Below the pieces are notes generated by a model that worked only from the letters and a program-made list of their open reading frames with translations, had not been told where the DNA came from and made no database searches. A stretch of 64,000 nt of DNA, taken from Sphingomonas echinoides. Its GTDB lineage: Bacteria; Pseudomonadota; Alphaproteobacteria; Sphingomonadales; Sphingomonadaceae. Position 1 is the stretch's first letter, and each line of letters opens with the position of its first letter. Location of the stretch: the NCBI RefSeq assembly GCF_029623395.1, contig NZ_JAPYKK010000019.1, positions 1 to 64,000 on the forward strand. The letters run 5' to 3'. Positions 6,813 through 15,073 of this stretch are shown piece after piece. A program made the position numbers and the translations under genes.

Positions 6813-9191
6813 TCAGAACGTCACCCGCCCGGTCACCCCGAAATACCGGTCCGCATCGCGCGGGATCTGGTAGCGATACGCCTGCCCCGGCCCGCCGTTG
6901 ATGATCGACGCGGCGAAGCTCTGGTCGAGCAGGTTGCGCACCTGGAAGGTCAGCTTGTACCGATCGTCCGGCGTCGCCATCCCGACGCTCAGATTGACCA
7001 GCCCGTACGCGCCGATCGTCCCCAGCCGCCGCTGCACGGCATCCGCCGAGAACAGCGACAACTGGCTGCTCTGATACGACCCTTGCGCGCCGAGGAAGAT
7101 ATCCGCGAACCCGCCGGTCCGCACGCGGTAATCCGCGCTGAGATTGCCCTTCCACTTGGGCGCAAACCCCAGCGGCGTTCCCGACGGCACTACCGCAGCC
7201 CCCGCCGGCGCCCTGAACTGATCGACATGCGCGTCGGTGTAAGCAACGCCGCCGGTAAAGCTCAGGTCGCGGATCGGCCGGAACGTCGCATCAAGCTCGC
7301 CGCCGCGGGTCGACACGTCGCCCGCATTGGTGAAGCGCGTGACCACCACGCCCGCGACCAGATCCGGATTGTTCGCCTGGAAATTGCGATATTTCGCATA
7401 ATAAGCCGCGAGGTTGAGCGTCAGCTTGCCGTCGAAGAAGGTGTTCTTGAGGCCCAGTTCATAGGCATCCGACGTTTCGGGCGCGATCGTGTTGGTGCCG
7501 GTCGCGGTCAGATTGTAGAAGACGTTGAACGCCGGCCCCTTATAGCCGCGCGCAAAGGTCGCATAGGCGGTCGACCCGCGGTTGATGTCGAACTGGACGC
7601 CCGCCTTGCCCGACAGATTCTCGTTGGTCGCCTTGGCGCGGAACGGGATGCCGTTGGAGACGCCCCCGCCCCGACCGCCGTTGAACACGCCCTGGTCGAA
7701 GTTCGGGTTGATCCCAGGCCCGGCGAGCGCGGTCACGCGCGAATGGAACACGTCGAGCTGGTCGATCGTGTAGCGTAAGCCGCCGATAAGCCGGAACCGC
7801 TCCGCCAGATTGATCGTGCCCTGCCCGAACAGCGCCATGTTCTTGAACACCGATCCGAAATCGGCGGTGCCGCTCGGCGAGGTGGTGCGCGGCGCACCCG
7901 CGCTGCCGCACGGCACCAGCGGGTTGGGGGTCGTCCCCGGCGTCGTGTTGCAGACCACGTCGTTGCGCGTGAAGATCCGCTCGCTCGCCGCGCGCGAATA
8001 ATAGGCACCCAGCACATAGGTCAGGAACTGATCACCCGGCGAGGTCAGCCGCAGTTCCTGGCTGAACGTGTCGCCGGTCTGCGGCCCGAAATCATGCAGC
8101 TGGTTGAACCCGACATAGGCGCCCGGCAGGAAATCGCCGTCGCGGATCTCGGTGTTCTTGTAATTGCGATAGGCGGTGATCGAGGTGACGGTCTGCGTCC
8201 CCGCGGTCAGATCCGCCTGGAGCGAGAAGCCGTAGCCGGTCTCCTTGGTCCGCGTGACGAGATCCTGCGCGATCGAGCGCGTGTCGGTGCCACGCGGGGT
8301 CGGCAGCGCGCCCGTCGATGCATTGGTGACGACCGCGCCGGTCGCGGTGTTGATCGGCCCTGTCGCGATCACCTCGCCGCAGCAATCGTCGTCATTGCGG
8401 TGATAATCCGCGATGAAGGCGAGCTTGACGTTCGGCCCGGCATCCGCATCCACCTGCAACCGGCCGCCATAATGTTCGAACCCGTTGACGATCTTGTTCA
8501 CCGCGGTGTTGCGGATGTTGCCGTCGTAATTGGTGTAATAGCCCGTCAGTCGCGACCGCACGCTCTCGCCCAGCGGTACGTTGATCGCCGCGCGCCCGCG
8601 ATATTCGCTGTCGGTGAAGAACCCCGCCTCGAGATAGCCGCCGAAGGTCTGCGTCGGTTTCTTGGAAATGATGTTGATGACGCCGGCGCTCGCGTTCTTG
8701 CCGAACAGTGTGCCCTGCGGCCCGCGCAGCACTTCGATCTGGTCGACGTCGACGAGGTCGCCGAACGCCTCGCCCGCGCGCGCGAACACGACGCCGTCGA
8801 CCACGGTCGAGATCGACGGCTCGCCCGCGATCGAGAAGGTCGACGTGCCGACCCCGCGCAGGAACAGCGACTGGTTGAGCGTCGTCCCCGATTTCAGGAA
8901 GTTGAGCGTGGGAACGAGATATTGCGCGCCCTCTAGGCTGACCTTGCCCTGGCTCGCCAGCGCATCGCCCGAGATGACGCTGACCGCGACGGGGACGTCC
9001 TGCAACCGCTCGGAGCGTTTCTGCGCGGTGACGATGATGTCGCCGGGGGGTGCCTCGTCGGGGGCATTCGGCACCGGCGCGGTCGGCTCAGCAACCGGCG
9101 CGGACGCGGGTGCTGCGGTCTGGGCCCAGAGCGGAGTCGCGGCGAACAGCGCGAAGCCTGCGGCCCCCGCCAGATAGCGTCCCTTGGTCAT
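6813..9191 (-). CDS. TonB-dependent outer-membrane receptor
   Basis: 792 residues from the third of three consecutive ATG codons; AGGGAGGGA precedes them and gives normal spacing to the third. The signal peptide is followed by AQ near residue 24. The plug domain starts near DIIVTAQKRSERLQDVPVA and contains IEVLRGPQGTLFGKNASAG; the barrel ends in the classical terminal phenylalanine (GRVTF). The CirA/FecA-like subfamily in sphingomonads imports glycans, glycosides and aromatics with TonB energy. The LacI-type operator 58 bp upstream of the ATG cluster and the neighbouring MFS and oxidoreductase genes suggest uptake of the locus substrate through the outer membrane. The substrate is not visible from sequence. 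Confidence 0.92.
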   Translation of the reverse strand: MTKGRYLAGAAGFALFAATPLWAQTAAPASAPVAEPTAPVPNAPDEAPPGDIIVTAQKRSERLQDVPVAVSVISGDALASQGKVSLEGAQYLVPTLNFLKSGTTLNQSLFLRGVGTSTFSIAGEPSISTVVDGVVFARAGEAFGDLVDVDQIEVLRGPQGTLFGKNASAGVINIISKKPTQTFGGYLEAGFFTDSEYRGRAAINVPLGESVRSRLTGYYTNYDGNIRNTAVNKIVNGFEHYGGRLQVDADAGPNVKLAFIADYHRNDDDCCGEVIATGPINTATGAVVTNASTGALPTPRGTDTRSIAQDLVTRTKETGYGFSLQADLTAGTQTVTSITAYRNYKNTEIRDGDFLPGAYVGFNQLHDFGPQTGDTFSQELRLTSPGDQFLTYVLGAYYSRAASERIFTRNDVVCNTTPGTTPNPLVPCGSAGAPRTTSPSGTADFGSVFKNMALFGQGTINLAERFRLIGGLRYTIDQLDVFHSRVTALAGPGINPNFDQGVFNGGRGGGVSNGIPFRAKATNENLSGKAGVQFDINRGSTAYATFARGYKGPAFNVFYNLTATGTNTIAPETSDAYELGLKNTFFDGKLTLNLAAYYAKYRNFQANNPDLVAGVVVTRFTNAGDVSTRGGELDATFRPIRDLSFTGGVAYTDAHVDQFRAPAGAAVVPSGTPLGFAPKWKGNLSADYRVRTGGFADIFLGAQGSYQSSQLSLFSADAVQRRLGTIGAYGLVNLSVGMATPDDRYKLTFQVRNLLDQSFAASIINGGPGQAYRYQIPRDADRYFGVTGRVTF

Positions 9192-9253
9192 CATCATTCC
9201 CTCCCTGTACAGTAATCCCACTTCTTTGGTGGGTATTGCTCTTTTGCGGTCCC

Positions 9254-9267
9254 GGACACCGCTGTCA
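9254..9267. promoter_or_regulatory. Putative LacI-type operator upstream of the TonB receptor gene
   Basis: GGACACCGCTGTCA contains the same 12-base core, GACACCGCTGTC (9255-9266), as the site before the MFS gene. It lies about 58-64 bp upstream of the receptor start, within promoter distance. Two identical cores at two transporter promoters make a shared regulator likely. Confidence 0.65.
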
Positions 9268-9354
9268 GTCTTGCCCGGCGTAAAGCTGTGCTTGTCGCGT
9301 CCTGACCGTTCGCCTTCGCTCGAAACGAACGGGAGGGGGAGTGGGCTTAAAGTA

Positions 9355-10452
9355 TCAGAACCCCAGTTCCTTCATCTCCACCACGCGCTTCTCGCGCGCA
9401 CTGATCTCCGCCGCGGTGCCGATCGCGACCGCGAGCATCCCGTCGCGCGCAGTCACTTCGACCGGCCCTGTACCACGCACCGCGGCATTGAACCGCTGAT
9501 GCTCGTAGAAGGTCGATCCGTGATGGCTCCCCGCATCGAGCGCGGCCTGATCGACCTCGACTACACGCCGCGTCGCCTGCTTGGGATTACGGAATCCTAC
9601 GCGCGGCGAATGGACCAGCGCGCCCTCGGGAATCAGCACGTCGAGCCGCGCCTGGTCGCCGACCGCGGTGATCTCCTCCTGGTTTTCCGCACCATCCGCA
9701 AACATCGACAGGTCGAGCATCGCGCGCACGCCATTGGCGAAATCCACCGTGGTGTAGCTGTTGTCGATGATGTCGGGCCGCTCGCCGCTATAGCTTTCGT
9801 CGAGATGGTTCACGTCCATCGCACCCGAGCAATAGACCCGCACCGCCTCGCTTTGCGTGATCAGCCGCATCAGATCGAAGAAATGGCAGCATTTTTCGAC
9901 CATCGTGCCGCCGGTATTGCGGTTGAAGCGGTTCCAGTCGGCGACCTTGACCAGGAACGGGAAGCGATGCTCGCGGATCGACAGCATCTGCAACCGGCCG
10001 ATCGCCCCCTTGCGGATTTCCTCGATGAATGCCGCGGCGGGGGGCATGTAGCGATATTCCATCGCGGTCCAGAACACGCGGTCGCTGCGTTCGGCGCGGT
10101 CCACGATCCAGCGGCAATCGTCCAGCGTCGTCGCCAGCGGCTTTTCGCACAGGATGTGCAGGCCTGCGTCAAACAACGGTTCGAGCACGCTGCGATGCGT
10201 GAAATTGGGGCTCGAGACGATCACCGCATCGCACAGCCCGCTCGCCGCCAGCGCCTCGACGGAATCGAACGCAGTCGCCGCCCCCGCCCGATCGCCAAGC
10301 GCGTCGCGCGCCCAGCCGAGCGACCCTTCCGCCGGATCGGCGAGCGCCGTCACCACCGCACCCGGCGTGATGGTGAGGTTGGTGATATGCTCCACCCCCA
10401 TCATCCCGGTGCCGACCAGTCCGTATCGCACTTGCTCGACCAACGCGTTCAC
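9355..10452 (-). CDS. Gfo/Idh/MocA-family NAD(P)-dependent protein (sugar oxidoreductase or NAD-dependent glycosidase)
   Basis: 365 residues from a GTG at 10452; a GTG at 10431 is the other possible start, and anything later would cut the nucleotide loop. The Rossmann motif GLVGTGMMGVEH is at about residues 11-22, CEKPLATT holds the conserved catalytic-site lysine of the family, and GGTMVEKCCHFFDLMR carries the usual GG...HxxD pattern. The family mostly oxidises sugars or inositols, but the same fold also includes NAD-dependent glycosidases (GH109, GH188, the latter acting on sulfoquinovosides). It is divergent from the reductase/monooxygenase pair, and the TonB receptor gene follows 163 bp downstream on the same strand. 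Exact reaction unknown. Confidence 0.85.
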   Translation of the reverse strand: MNALVEQVRYGLVGTGMMGVEHITNLTITPGAVVTALADPAEGSLGWARDALGDRAGAATAFDSVEALAASGLCDAVIVSSPNFTHRSVLEPLFDAGLHILCEKPLATTLDDCRWIVDRAERSDRVFWTAMEYRYMPPAAAFIEEIRKGAIGRLQMLSIREHRFPFLVKVADWNRFNRNTGGTMVEKCCHFFDLMRLITQSEAVRVYCSGAMDVNHLDESYSGERPDIIDNSYTTVDFANGVRAMLDLSMFADGAENQEEITAVGDQARLDVLIPEGALVHSPRVGFRNPKQATRRVVEVDQAALDAGSHHGSTFYEHQRFNAAVRGTGPVEVTARDGMLAVAIGTAAEISAREKRVVEMKELGF

Positions 10453-10458
10453 CTCTAT

Positions 10459-11376
10459 ATGACAACGATGTCTGAGATCATCCTTACACCCGAATTGCGT
10501 CCCCTCGGCAAGAGCGGATTGCTGGTCAGCCCGATAGCCTGGGGGATGTGGCGTTTCGGCCAGTCCAGCGTGGCGGAGGGGCGCGCGCTGATCGACGCGG
10601 CGTTCGTGGCTGGCGTGACGCTGTTCGACACCGCGGACATCTATGGATTCAACGGGGTGAACGGGTTCGGCGACGCCGAGACGCTGCTCGGCAAGGTCTT
10701 CGCCGAAGACGCCACCCTGCGCGACCGCATGATCCTCGCGACCAAAGGCGGCATCCGCCCGCCGCTCCCCTATGACCAGAGCACCGCTTATTTGACCGAA
10801 GCGCTCGACGCGTCGCTGACGCGACTCGGGGTGGAGAGCGTCGATCTCTACCAGATCCACCGGCCCGACATCCTGACCCACCCGCAGGAAGTCGCGCGCG
10901 TGCTCGAGGACATGGTATCGTCGGGCAAGGTCCGCGCGATCGGCGTGTCCAACTTCACGATCCCGCAGATCCGCGCGCTCGAAGCGTTCCTCACCATCCC
11001 GCTCGCGAGCCTCCAGCCCGAACTGTCGCCGTTAGAGCTCGGCCCGATCGAGAACGGTCTGCTCGACCTCGCGATGGAACGCGATCATGCGGTCCTCGCC
11101 TGGTCGCCGCTCGGCGGCGGACGGATCGGGTCGCCCGAGGATGACCGCTCCAAGGCCGTCGCCGCCGCGCTCGACGTCGTTGCCGAGCAGGCCGGCGTTT
11201 CGCGCGCCGCCGCTGCCTATGCCTGGATCATGGCGCAACCCGCACGCGCGATCCCGATCGTCGGCACACAGAATACCGCCCGCATCGCGGAGATCGCCGA
11301 CGTCTACAAGGTCCGCTTCACGCGGCAGAGCTGGTACGACGTACTGATCGCCTCGCGCGGGGAACGCCTGCCATGA
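10459..11376 (+). CDS. Aldo/keto reductase
   Basis: 305 residues from the first ATG (302 from the ATG at 10468; neither has a clear ribosome site). The catalytic tetrad of the AKR fold is visible: Asp and Tyr in FDTADIYG, Lys in LATKGG, His in YQIHRPD. The C-terminal part has the NADPH-binding IPIVGTQNT. It is nearest in style to YdhF-like AKRs. Its stop overlaps the ATG of the SsuD-type monooxygenase (ATGA), so the two are translationally coupled. In the sulfoquinovose monooxygenase pathway an AKR (SmoB) reduces the 6-oxo-glucose formed by SmoC to glucose; the pairing here suggests the same role, but the substrate is inferred. Confidence 0.88.
   Translation: MTTMSEIILTPELRPLGKSGLLVSPIAWGMWRFGQSSVAEGRALIDAAFVAGVTLFDTADIYGFNGVNGFGDAETLLGKVFAEDATLRDRMILATKGGIRPPLPYDQSTAYLTEALDASLTRLGVESVDLYQIHRPDILTHPQEVARVLEDMVSSGKVRAIGVSNFTIPQIRALEAFLTIPLASLQPELSPLELGPIENGLLDLAMERDHAVLAWSPLGGGRIGSPEDDRSKAVAAALDVVAEQAGVSRAAAAYAWIMAQPARAIPIVGTQNTARIAEIADVYKVRFTRQSWYDVLIASRGERLP
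10460..10473. promoter_or_regulatory. Putative LacI-type operator at the divergent reductase/Gfo-Idh start
   Basis: TGACAACGATGTCT has the same GACA-N-CG-N-TGTC layout as the sites at 5146 and 9254. It covers the two candidate start codons of the aldo/keto reductase and lies about 8 bp from the GTG of the divergent Gfo/Idh gene, so one bound repressor could block both. Confidence 0.5.
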
Positions 11377-12449
11377 GCGCGGTCCGCGTGCCTTGCGAAG
11401 TCAGCTGGTTCTCGGCGCTGTGCGACGACGATTACGAGTTCCTCGGCGTCCCCGATGCCAAGCTCAAGTCGAGCTGGGAGCATTGCCGCGACATCGTGCT
11501 GCAGGCGGAGAGCGGCGGGTTCGACAATATCCTGCTCCCCTCGGGCTATGCGCTCGGGATCGACACGACCGCCTTTGCCGCAGCGATCGCGCCGATGCTC
11601 AAGCGGATGGCGTTGCTGATGGCGGTCCGCGTCGGCGAAAGCTGGCCGCCGCAACTCGCGCGCCAGATCGCGACGATCGACCGGCTGCTCGGCGGGCGGC
11701 TGACGGTCAACATCATCTCGTCCGACATGCCCGGCGAAACGCTCGGCTCCGCCCCGCGCTATGCGCGCACGGTCGAGCTGATGCGGATCCTCAAGACGAT
11801 GCTCAACGGCGAGCCGCTCGACCATGACGGCGAGTTCTGGAAACTGAAGCTAGACCCGCCCCGGATCGGCACCGTCTCGGGCAAGGCACCGTTGCTCTAT
11901 TTCGGCGGCCTTTCGCCCGACGCGCGCGATGCCGCTGCACGCGAAGCTGACGTCTTCCTGATGTGGCCCGACCGGCAGGAAACCGTCGCCGCGATCATCG
12001 CCGACATGACCACGCGCGCCGCCGCTTATGGGCGAACGCTGAAATTCGGCTACCGCGCGCACGTCATCGTCCGCGATACCGAGACCGAGGCGCGCACCGC
12101 CGCCGACCGTCTATTGTCCAAGCTCGATGCCGCCGAGGGTGCCGCGATCCGCGCGAAATCGCTCGATTCAACTTCCGCCGGCGTCGCCGCCCAAGCGGCA
12201 CTGCGCGAGACCGCGGCGGACGATGGCTATGCCGAAGCGAACCTGTGGACCGGCGTCGGACGGGCGCGCTCTGGCTGTGGCGCGGCGATCGTCGGGGATC
12301 CGGATCAAGTGCTCGCCAAGATCAACGCGTATCGCGACATGGGGATCGCGGCGTTCATCCTCTCGGGCTATCCGCACGCCGCCGAAGCGGATCTGTTCGC
12401 GCGGCACGTCCTGCCCAACATCGACCATGCGCGCCTGACCGCGGACTGA
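11373..12449 (+). CDS. SsuD-type FMNH2-dependent alkanesulfonate monooxygenase (SmoC-like)
   Basis: 358 residues, luciferase-like TIM barrel of the bacterial SsuD group. Residues that in SsuD line the active site can be matched by motif: Trp198 (FLMWPD), Arg228 and His230 (GYRAHVIVRDT), Arg299 (LWTGVGRARSG), Tyr333 and His335 (ILSGYPH). The family uses reduced flavin and O2 to cleave the C-S bond of sulfonates, giving an aldehyde and sulfite. It is coupled by a 4-bp overlap to an aldo/keto reductase inside a sugar uptake locus, which resembles sulfoquinovose desulfonation more than taurine or alkanesulfonate use (no ABC transporter nearby). No flavin reductase gene is in the window. Family assignment is firm; the sugar-sulfonate substrate is inference. 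Confidence 0.85.
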   Translation: MSAVRVPCEVSWFSALCDDDYEFLGVPDAKLKSSWEHCRDIVLQAESGGFDNILLPSGYALGIDTTAFAAAIAPMLKRMALLMAVRVGESWPPQLARQIATIDRLLGGRLTVNIISSDMPGETLGSAPRYARTVELMRILKTMLNGEPLDHDGEFWKLKLDPPRIGTVSGKAPLLYFGGLSPDARDAAAREADVFLMWPDRQETVAAIIADMTTRAAAYGRTLKFGYRAHVIVRDTETEARTAADRLLSKLDAAEGAAIRAKSLDSTSAGVAAQAALRETAADDGYAEANLWTGVGRARSGCGAAIVGDPDQVLAKINAYRDMGIAAFILSGYPHAAEADLFARHVLPNIDHARLTAD

Positions 12450-12464
12450 CGCGCCACCGCCCGC

Positions 12465-12650
12465 CTATCCGCGAACCACGCGCTTCCGATCGGCGAAACC
12501 GCCCGTGGCATCCGGTGTGGTCGGGGACCGTGCGGGGACGATCCGCACGCAGTCCTGGAAGTCGGACCGCTCCATCCGGCGGCGCAGCTTTTCGGCAAGT
12601 ACGCGGCCGATGAGTTCATGGTCGGCGCGAAAATAGATGGTTCCGTTCAT
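12465..12650 (-). CDS. Small hypothetical protein (61 aa)
   Basis: A short gene supported mainly by an excellent ribosome site (GGAGGAG, seven bases before the ATG at 12650) and a compact, charged product with a YFRADHELIGRVLAEKLRRR segment that could form a helix near the N-terminus. No signal peptide, membrane segment or known motif. It lies 14 bp from the end of the convergent monooxygenase gene and is followed upstream by a 116-bp gap in which nothing else is seen. Function unknown. Confidence 0.6.
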   Translation of the reverse strand: MNGTIYFRADHELIGRVLAEKLRRRMERSDFQDCVRIVPARSPTTPDATGGFADRKRVVRG

Positions 12651-12766
12651 GGGGACGCTCCTCCAGCGGGACGTCCTCTGATAGTGCGACGAGACGCCCT
12701 CCATCAGCGTTAACCCGAAACGCGCGCCGAGGTTCCTCGGTCCGTCAAAAGTGCGAGGTTTCCGCG

Positions 12767-13816
12767 TCAGGACACAGGGCGGCGATCGGTCGCGCTCAGC
12801 CGTACCCGCGCGATCAGGTCGATCACGTCGAGCGCCTCGCGCGCGCTGACGGGCGGTGCACCATGCTGCCGGATCGCGGTCGCGACCAGTGCGTAATAGC
12901 GCCGCCAGTCGCCGCGCTCGCTCGGGACGACGGACGTCGTTCCGTCGGCACGTGTCAGCGTGCCGTGATCCGCCGCGGCGTCCACGCCGTATCCCGGATC
13001 GGTCGGCGACCCGCCGCCGCGCAGCACCGCCTCCTGCGGATCGATCCCATATTTGACGAAACTGCCCTTCGTCCCGTGCAGCGCGAACCGGGGGCGTACC
13101 GCCGCCACCACGCTTGCGGTCGACACGATCACCCGCCGCGCACCGTAGCGCAGCGTCGCCTCGAAATAGTCCTCGACCACCGCGCCGTCGCGCTGGATCG
13201 CGAGGTCGCCCGTCACCGCATCGGGCATCCCGAACAATTGCACCGCCTGGTCGATCAGATGCGGGCCAAGATCGTTGAGCAGCCCCGCCCCCGGAGCCTC
13301 GCGCCAACCGGCTTTGATCGCGGGACGAAACCGGTCCCACCGCAGTTCCGCCAGGTCGACCACGCCCAACACTTCCTCGTCGAGCATCCGCCGTACGGTC
13401 AGGAAATCGCCATCCCAGCGGCGGTTGTGGAACACCGACAGCATCAGCCCACGCGCTTCCGCCAGCGCGATCAGCGCAGCGCCGTCGGCGGGATCGGTCA
13501 CGAACGGCTTGTCGACCACAACATGCTTCCCGGCCGCGAGCGCGGCGCGCGCAAGCGGCGCATGCTGCGCATCGGGCGCGGCGATCACGACCAGGTCGAT
13601 CGTGGCATCGGCCAACATCGCTGCCACGTCCTGCACCACCCGCGCGCGAGGCAGCGCGCGCGCGACCGCATCGGTGCGCGACGTCACCACGGCGTTCAGC
13701 GCAAAGGCGTCGAGCGCGGTGATCAACGGCGCATGGAACGCCGCACCCGAAAGACCATAGCCGATAAGCCCGACCCGGATCGGGCCGTCCCCCGCCGCCG
13801 CGCCGTTCCCGCTCAC
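12767..13816 (-). CDS. Gfo/Idh/MocA-family oxidoreductase (YdgJ-like)
   Basis: 349 residues from a GTG that overlaps the stop of the kinase gene (GTGA), so it is the second gene of that operon. The Rossmann motif is VGLIGYGLSGAAFHAPL (residues 15-31) and the catalytic-site motif reads VDKPFVTD, with Asp in place of the usual Glu before Lys-Pro. GLLNDLGPHLIDQAV carries the conserved His. The pattern resembles E. coli YdgJ-type scyllo-inositol/sugar dehydrogenases and differs clearly from the Gfo/Idh protein at 9355. Its place behind kdgK suggests work on a sugar acid or its precursor. Confidence 0.87.
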   Translation of the reverse strand: MSGNGAAAGDGPIRVGLIGYGLSGAAFHAPLITALDAFALNAVVTSRTDAVARALPRARVVQDVAAMLADATIDLVVIAAPDAQHAPLARAALAAGKHVVVDKPFVTDPADGAALIALAEARGLMLSVFHNRRWDGDFLTVRRMLDEEVLGVVDLAELRWDRFRPAIKAGWREAPGAGLLNDLGPHLIDQAVQLFGMPDAVTGDLAIQRDGAVVEDYFEATLRYGARRVIVSTASVVAAVRPRFALHGTKGSFVKYGIDPQEAVLRGGGSPTDPGYGVDAAADHGTLTRADGTTSVVPSERGDWRRYYALVATAIRQHGAPPVSAREALDVIDLIARVRLSATDRRPVS

Positions 13817-14817
13817 CGTCGCACGTCCAGCCCGCCCGCGAGGTACGCGTCGATATCCTCCTGCCGGAACAGGCAGGCATCCCCCGGCAGCGAATGCTTG
13901 AGCGCGGCGAGCGCGAGCCCGGTCCGCGCCGCCGCAGCGACGTCTTCGCCGCGCCGCAAAGCATGCAGCACGCCTGCAGCAAAAGCATCGCCGCCGCCGA
14001 TCCGGTCGACGATCCCGGCAAGCACGACCTCGTCGGTCTGCGCCGATTCGGTCCGCGTATCGACCCGCGCCGACAGCCGGTTGAGATCGACATGCTCGAC
14101 ATGCCGCGCGGTCGACGCGATCGTCTGGAGCTTGGGGAACGCCGCGAACGCCGCCTCAACCGCCTCACGCCGACGCTCCTCGCCATCGCTCGCAAAGTCG
14201 CGCCCGAGCAGCAAGGCGATGTCGCGGTGGTTGCCGAACAGCAGGTCGGCCTGTTCCACCAGCCGCGTCAGGATGCCGCGCGGGTCGCTGTCCCAGCGTT
14301 CCCACAGTTTGCCACGCCAATTGCCATCGAACGAGATCGGAATCCCCCGTGCCGCCGCCGCCTCGGCCGCGGCGATCGCGCTCTGCGCGGGCACGGGCCC
14401 GAGCGCGGGCGTGATCCCCGACAGGTGCAGCCGGTCCACCCCGTCGAGCAGCCGATCCCAATCCCACGCCGCACTCGGCGTTTCGGCGAAGGACGAATGG
14501 GCGCGGTCATAGATCACCTCGGTCGCGCGCATTCCTGCGCCCGAGGAGACGAAATACAGCCCCATCCGATCGCCGCGCAGCTGGATGCCGCGCGTATCGA
14601 CCCCCGCCCCGCGCAAGGTGGTGATCGCCGAGCGGCCCAGGTCATTGTCGGGCACCGACGATGCAATCGCGACAGCATGCCCGAGCCGCGCCAGCGCACC
14701 CGCGACATTAGCTTCGGCGCCGGCGATCCACACGTCCAGCTTGGGCGTCTGCATCAGCAATTCGCGCCCGGGCGGCGATAGCCGCAGCATGATTTCGCCG
14801 AAGGCCAGGAAAGTCAT
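13813..14817 (-). CDS. kdgK: 2-keto-3-deoxygluconate kinase (PfkB family)
   Basis: 334 residues, ATG at 14817 preceded by AAAGGA. PfkB-type sugar kinase: the N-terminus FLAFGEIMLRLSPPG and the glycine-rich AGAEANVAGALARLG are typical of KdgK, and GGGDAFAAGVLHAL (near residue 273) contains the catalytic aspartate and anion hole. It phosphorylates 2-keto-3-deoxy-D-gluconate, the common product of hexuronate breakdown, to KDPG for the Entner-Doudoroff pathway. It overlaps the downstream Gfo/Idh gene by 4 bp and sits between it and uxaC on the same strand, fitting a hexuronate role. No mannonate dehydratase or KDPG aldolase gene is in the window. Confidence 0.85.
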   Translation of the reverse strand: MTFLAFGEIMLRLSPPGRELLMQTPKLDVWIAGAEANVAGALARLGHAVAIASSVPDNDLGRSAITTLRGAGVDTRGIQLRGDRMGLYFVSSGAGMRATEVIYDRAHSSFAETPSAAWDWDRLLDGVDRLHLSGITPALGPVPAQSAIAAAEAAAARGIPISFDGNWRGKLWERWDSDPRGILTRLVEQADLLFGNHRDIALLLGRDFASDGEERRREAVEAAFAAFPKLQTIASTARHVEHVDLNRLSARVDTRTESAQTDEVVLAGIVDRIGGGDAFAAGVLHALRRGEDVAAAARTGLALAALKHSLPGDACLFRQEDIDAYLAGGLDVRR

Positions 14818-14903
14818 CAGATCGTCCTTTGTTGAATCGCAGTTCGCGACGCCCCTACCCGTCATCCCCGCGGAGGCATGACCTCTGCGATTCCGTAGGT
14901 GTT

Positions 14904-15042
14904 CTCCCGCGAAGGCGGGAGTCCAGGAGTCGCGAGAAACGCAAGCCGTTGTTCTGCTTGGCTCTGGATTCCCGCCTTCGCGGGAAAACAGCGAATGACG
15001 GTTCCGTAACCCAAGGTTCGCAGACATCCTGCCTTCGCGGGA
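14904..15042. repeat. Three intergenic palindromes, family A
   Basis: Copies at 14904-14921 (CTCCCGCGAAGGCGGGAG), about 14969-14985 (TTCCCGCCTTCGCGGGAA) and about 15028-15042 (CCTGCCTTCGCGGGAA), separated by about 50 bp each. They fill the 256-bp gap between uxaC (stop 15074) and kdgK (start 14817), leaving only a short stretch for a kdgK promoter. The third copy is imperfect. Confidence 0.75.
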
Positions 15043-15073
15043 ATGACGGCGTCAGGATGGGAAGCCGCCACAA

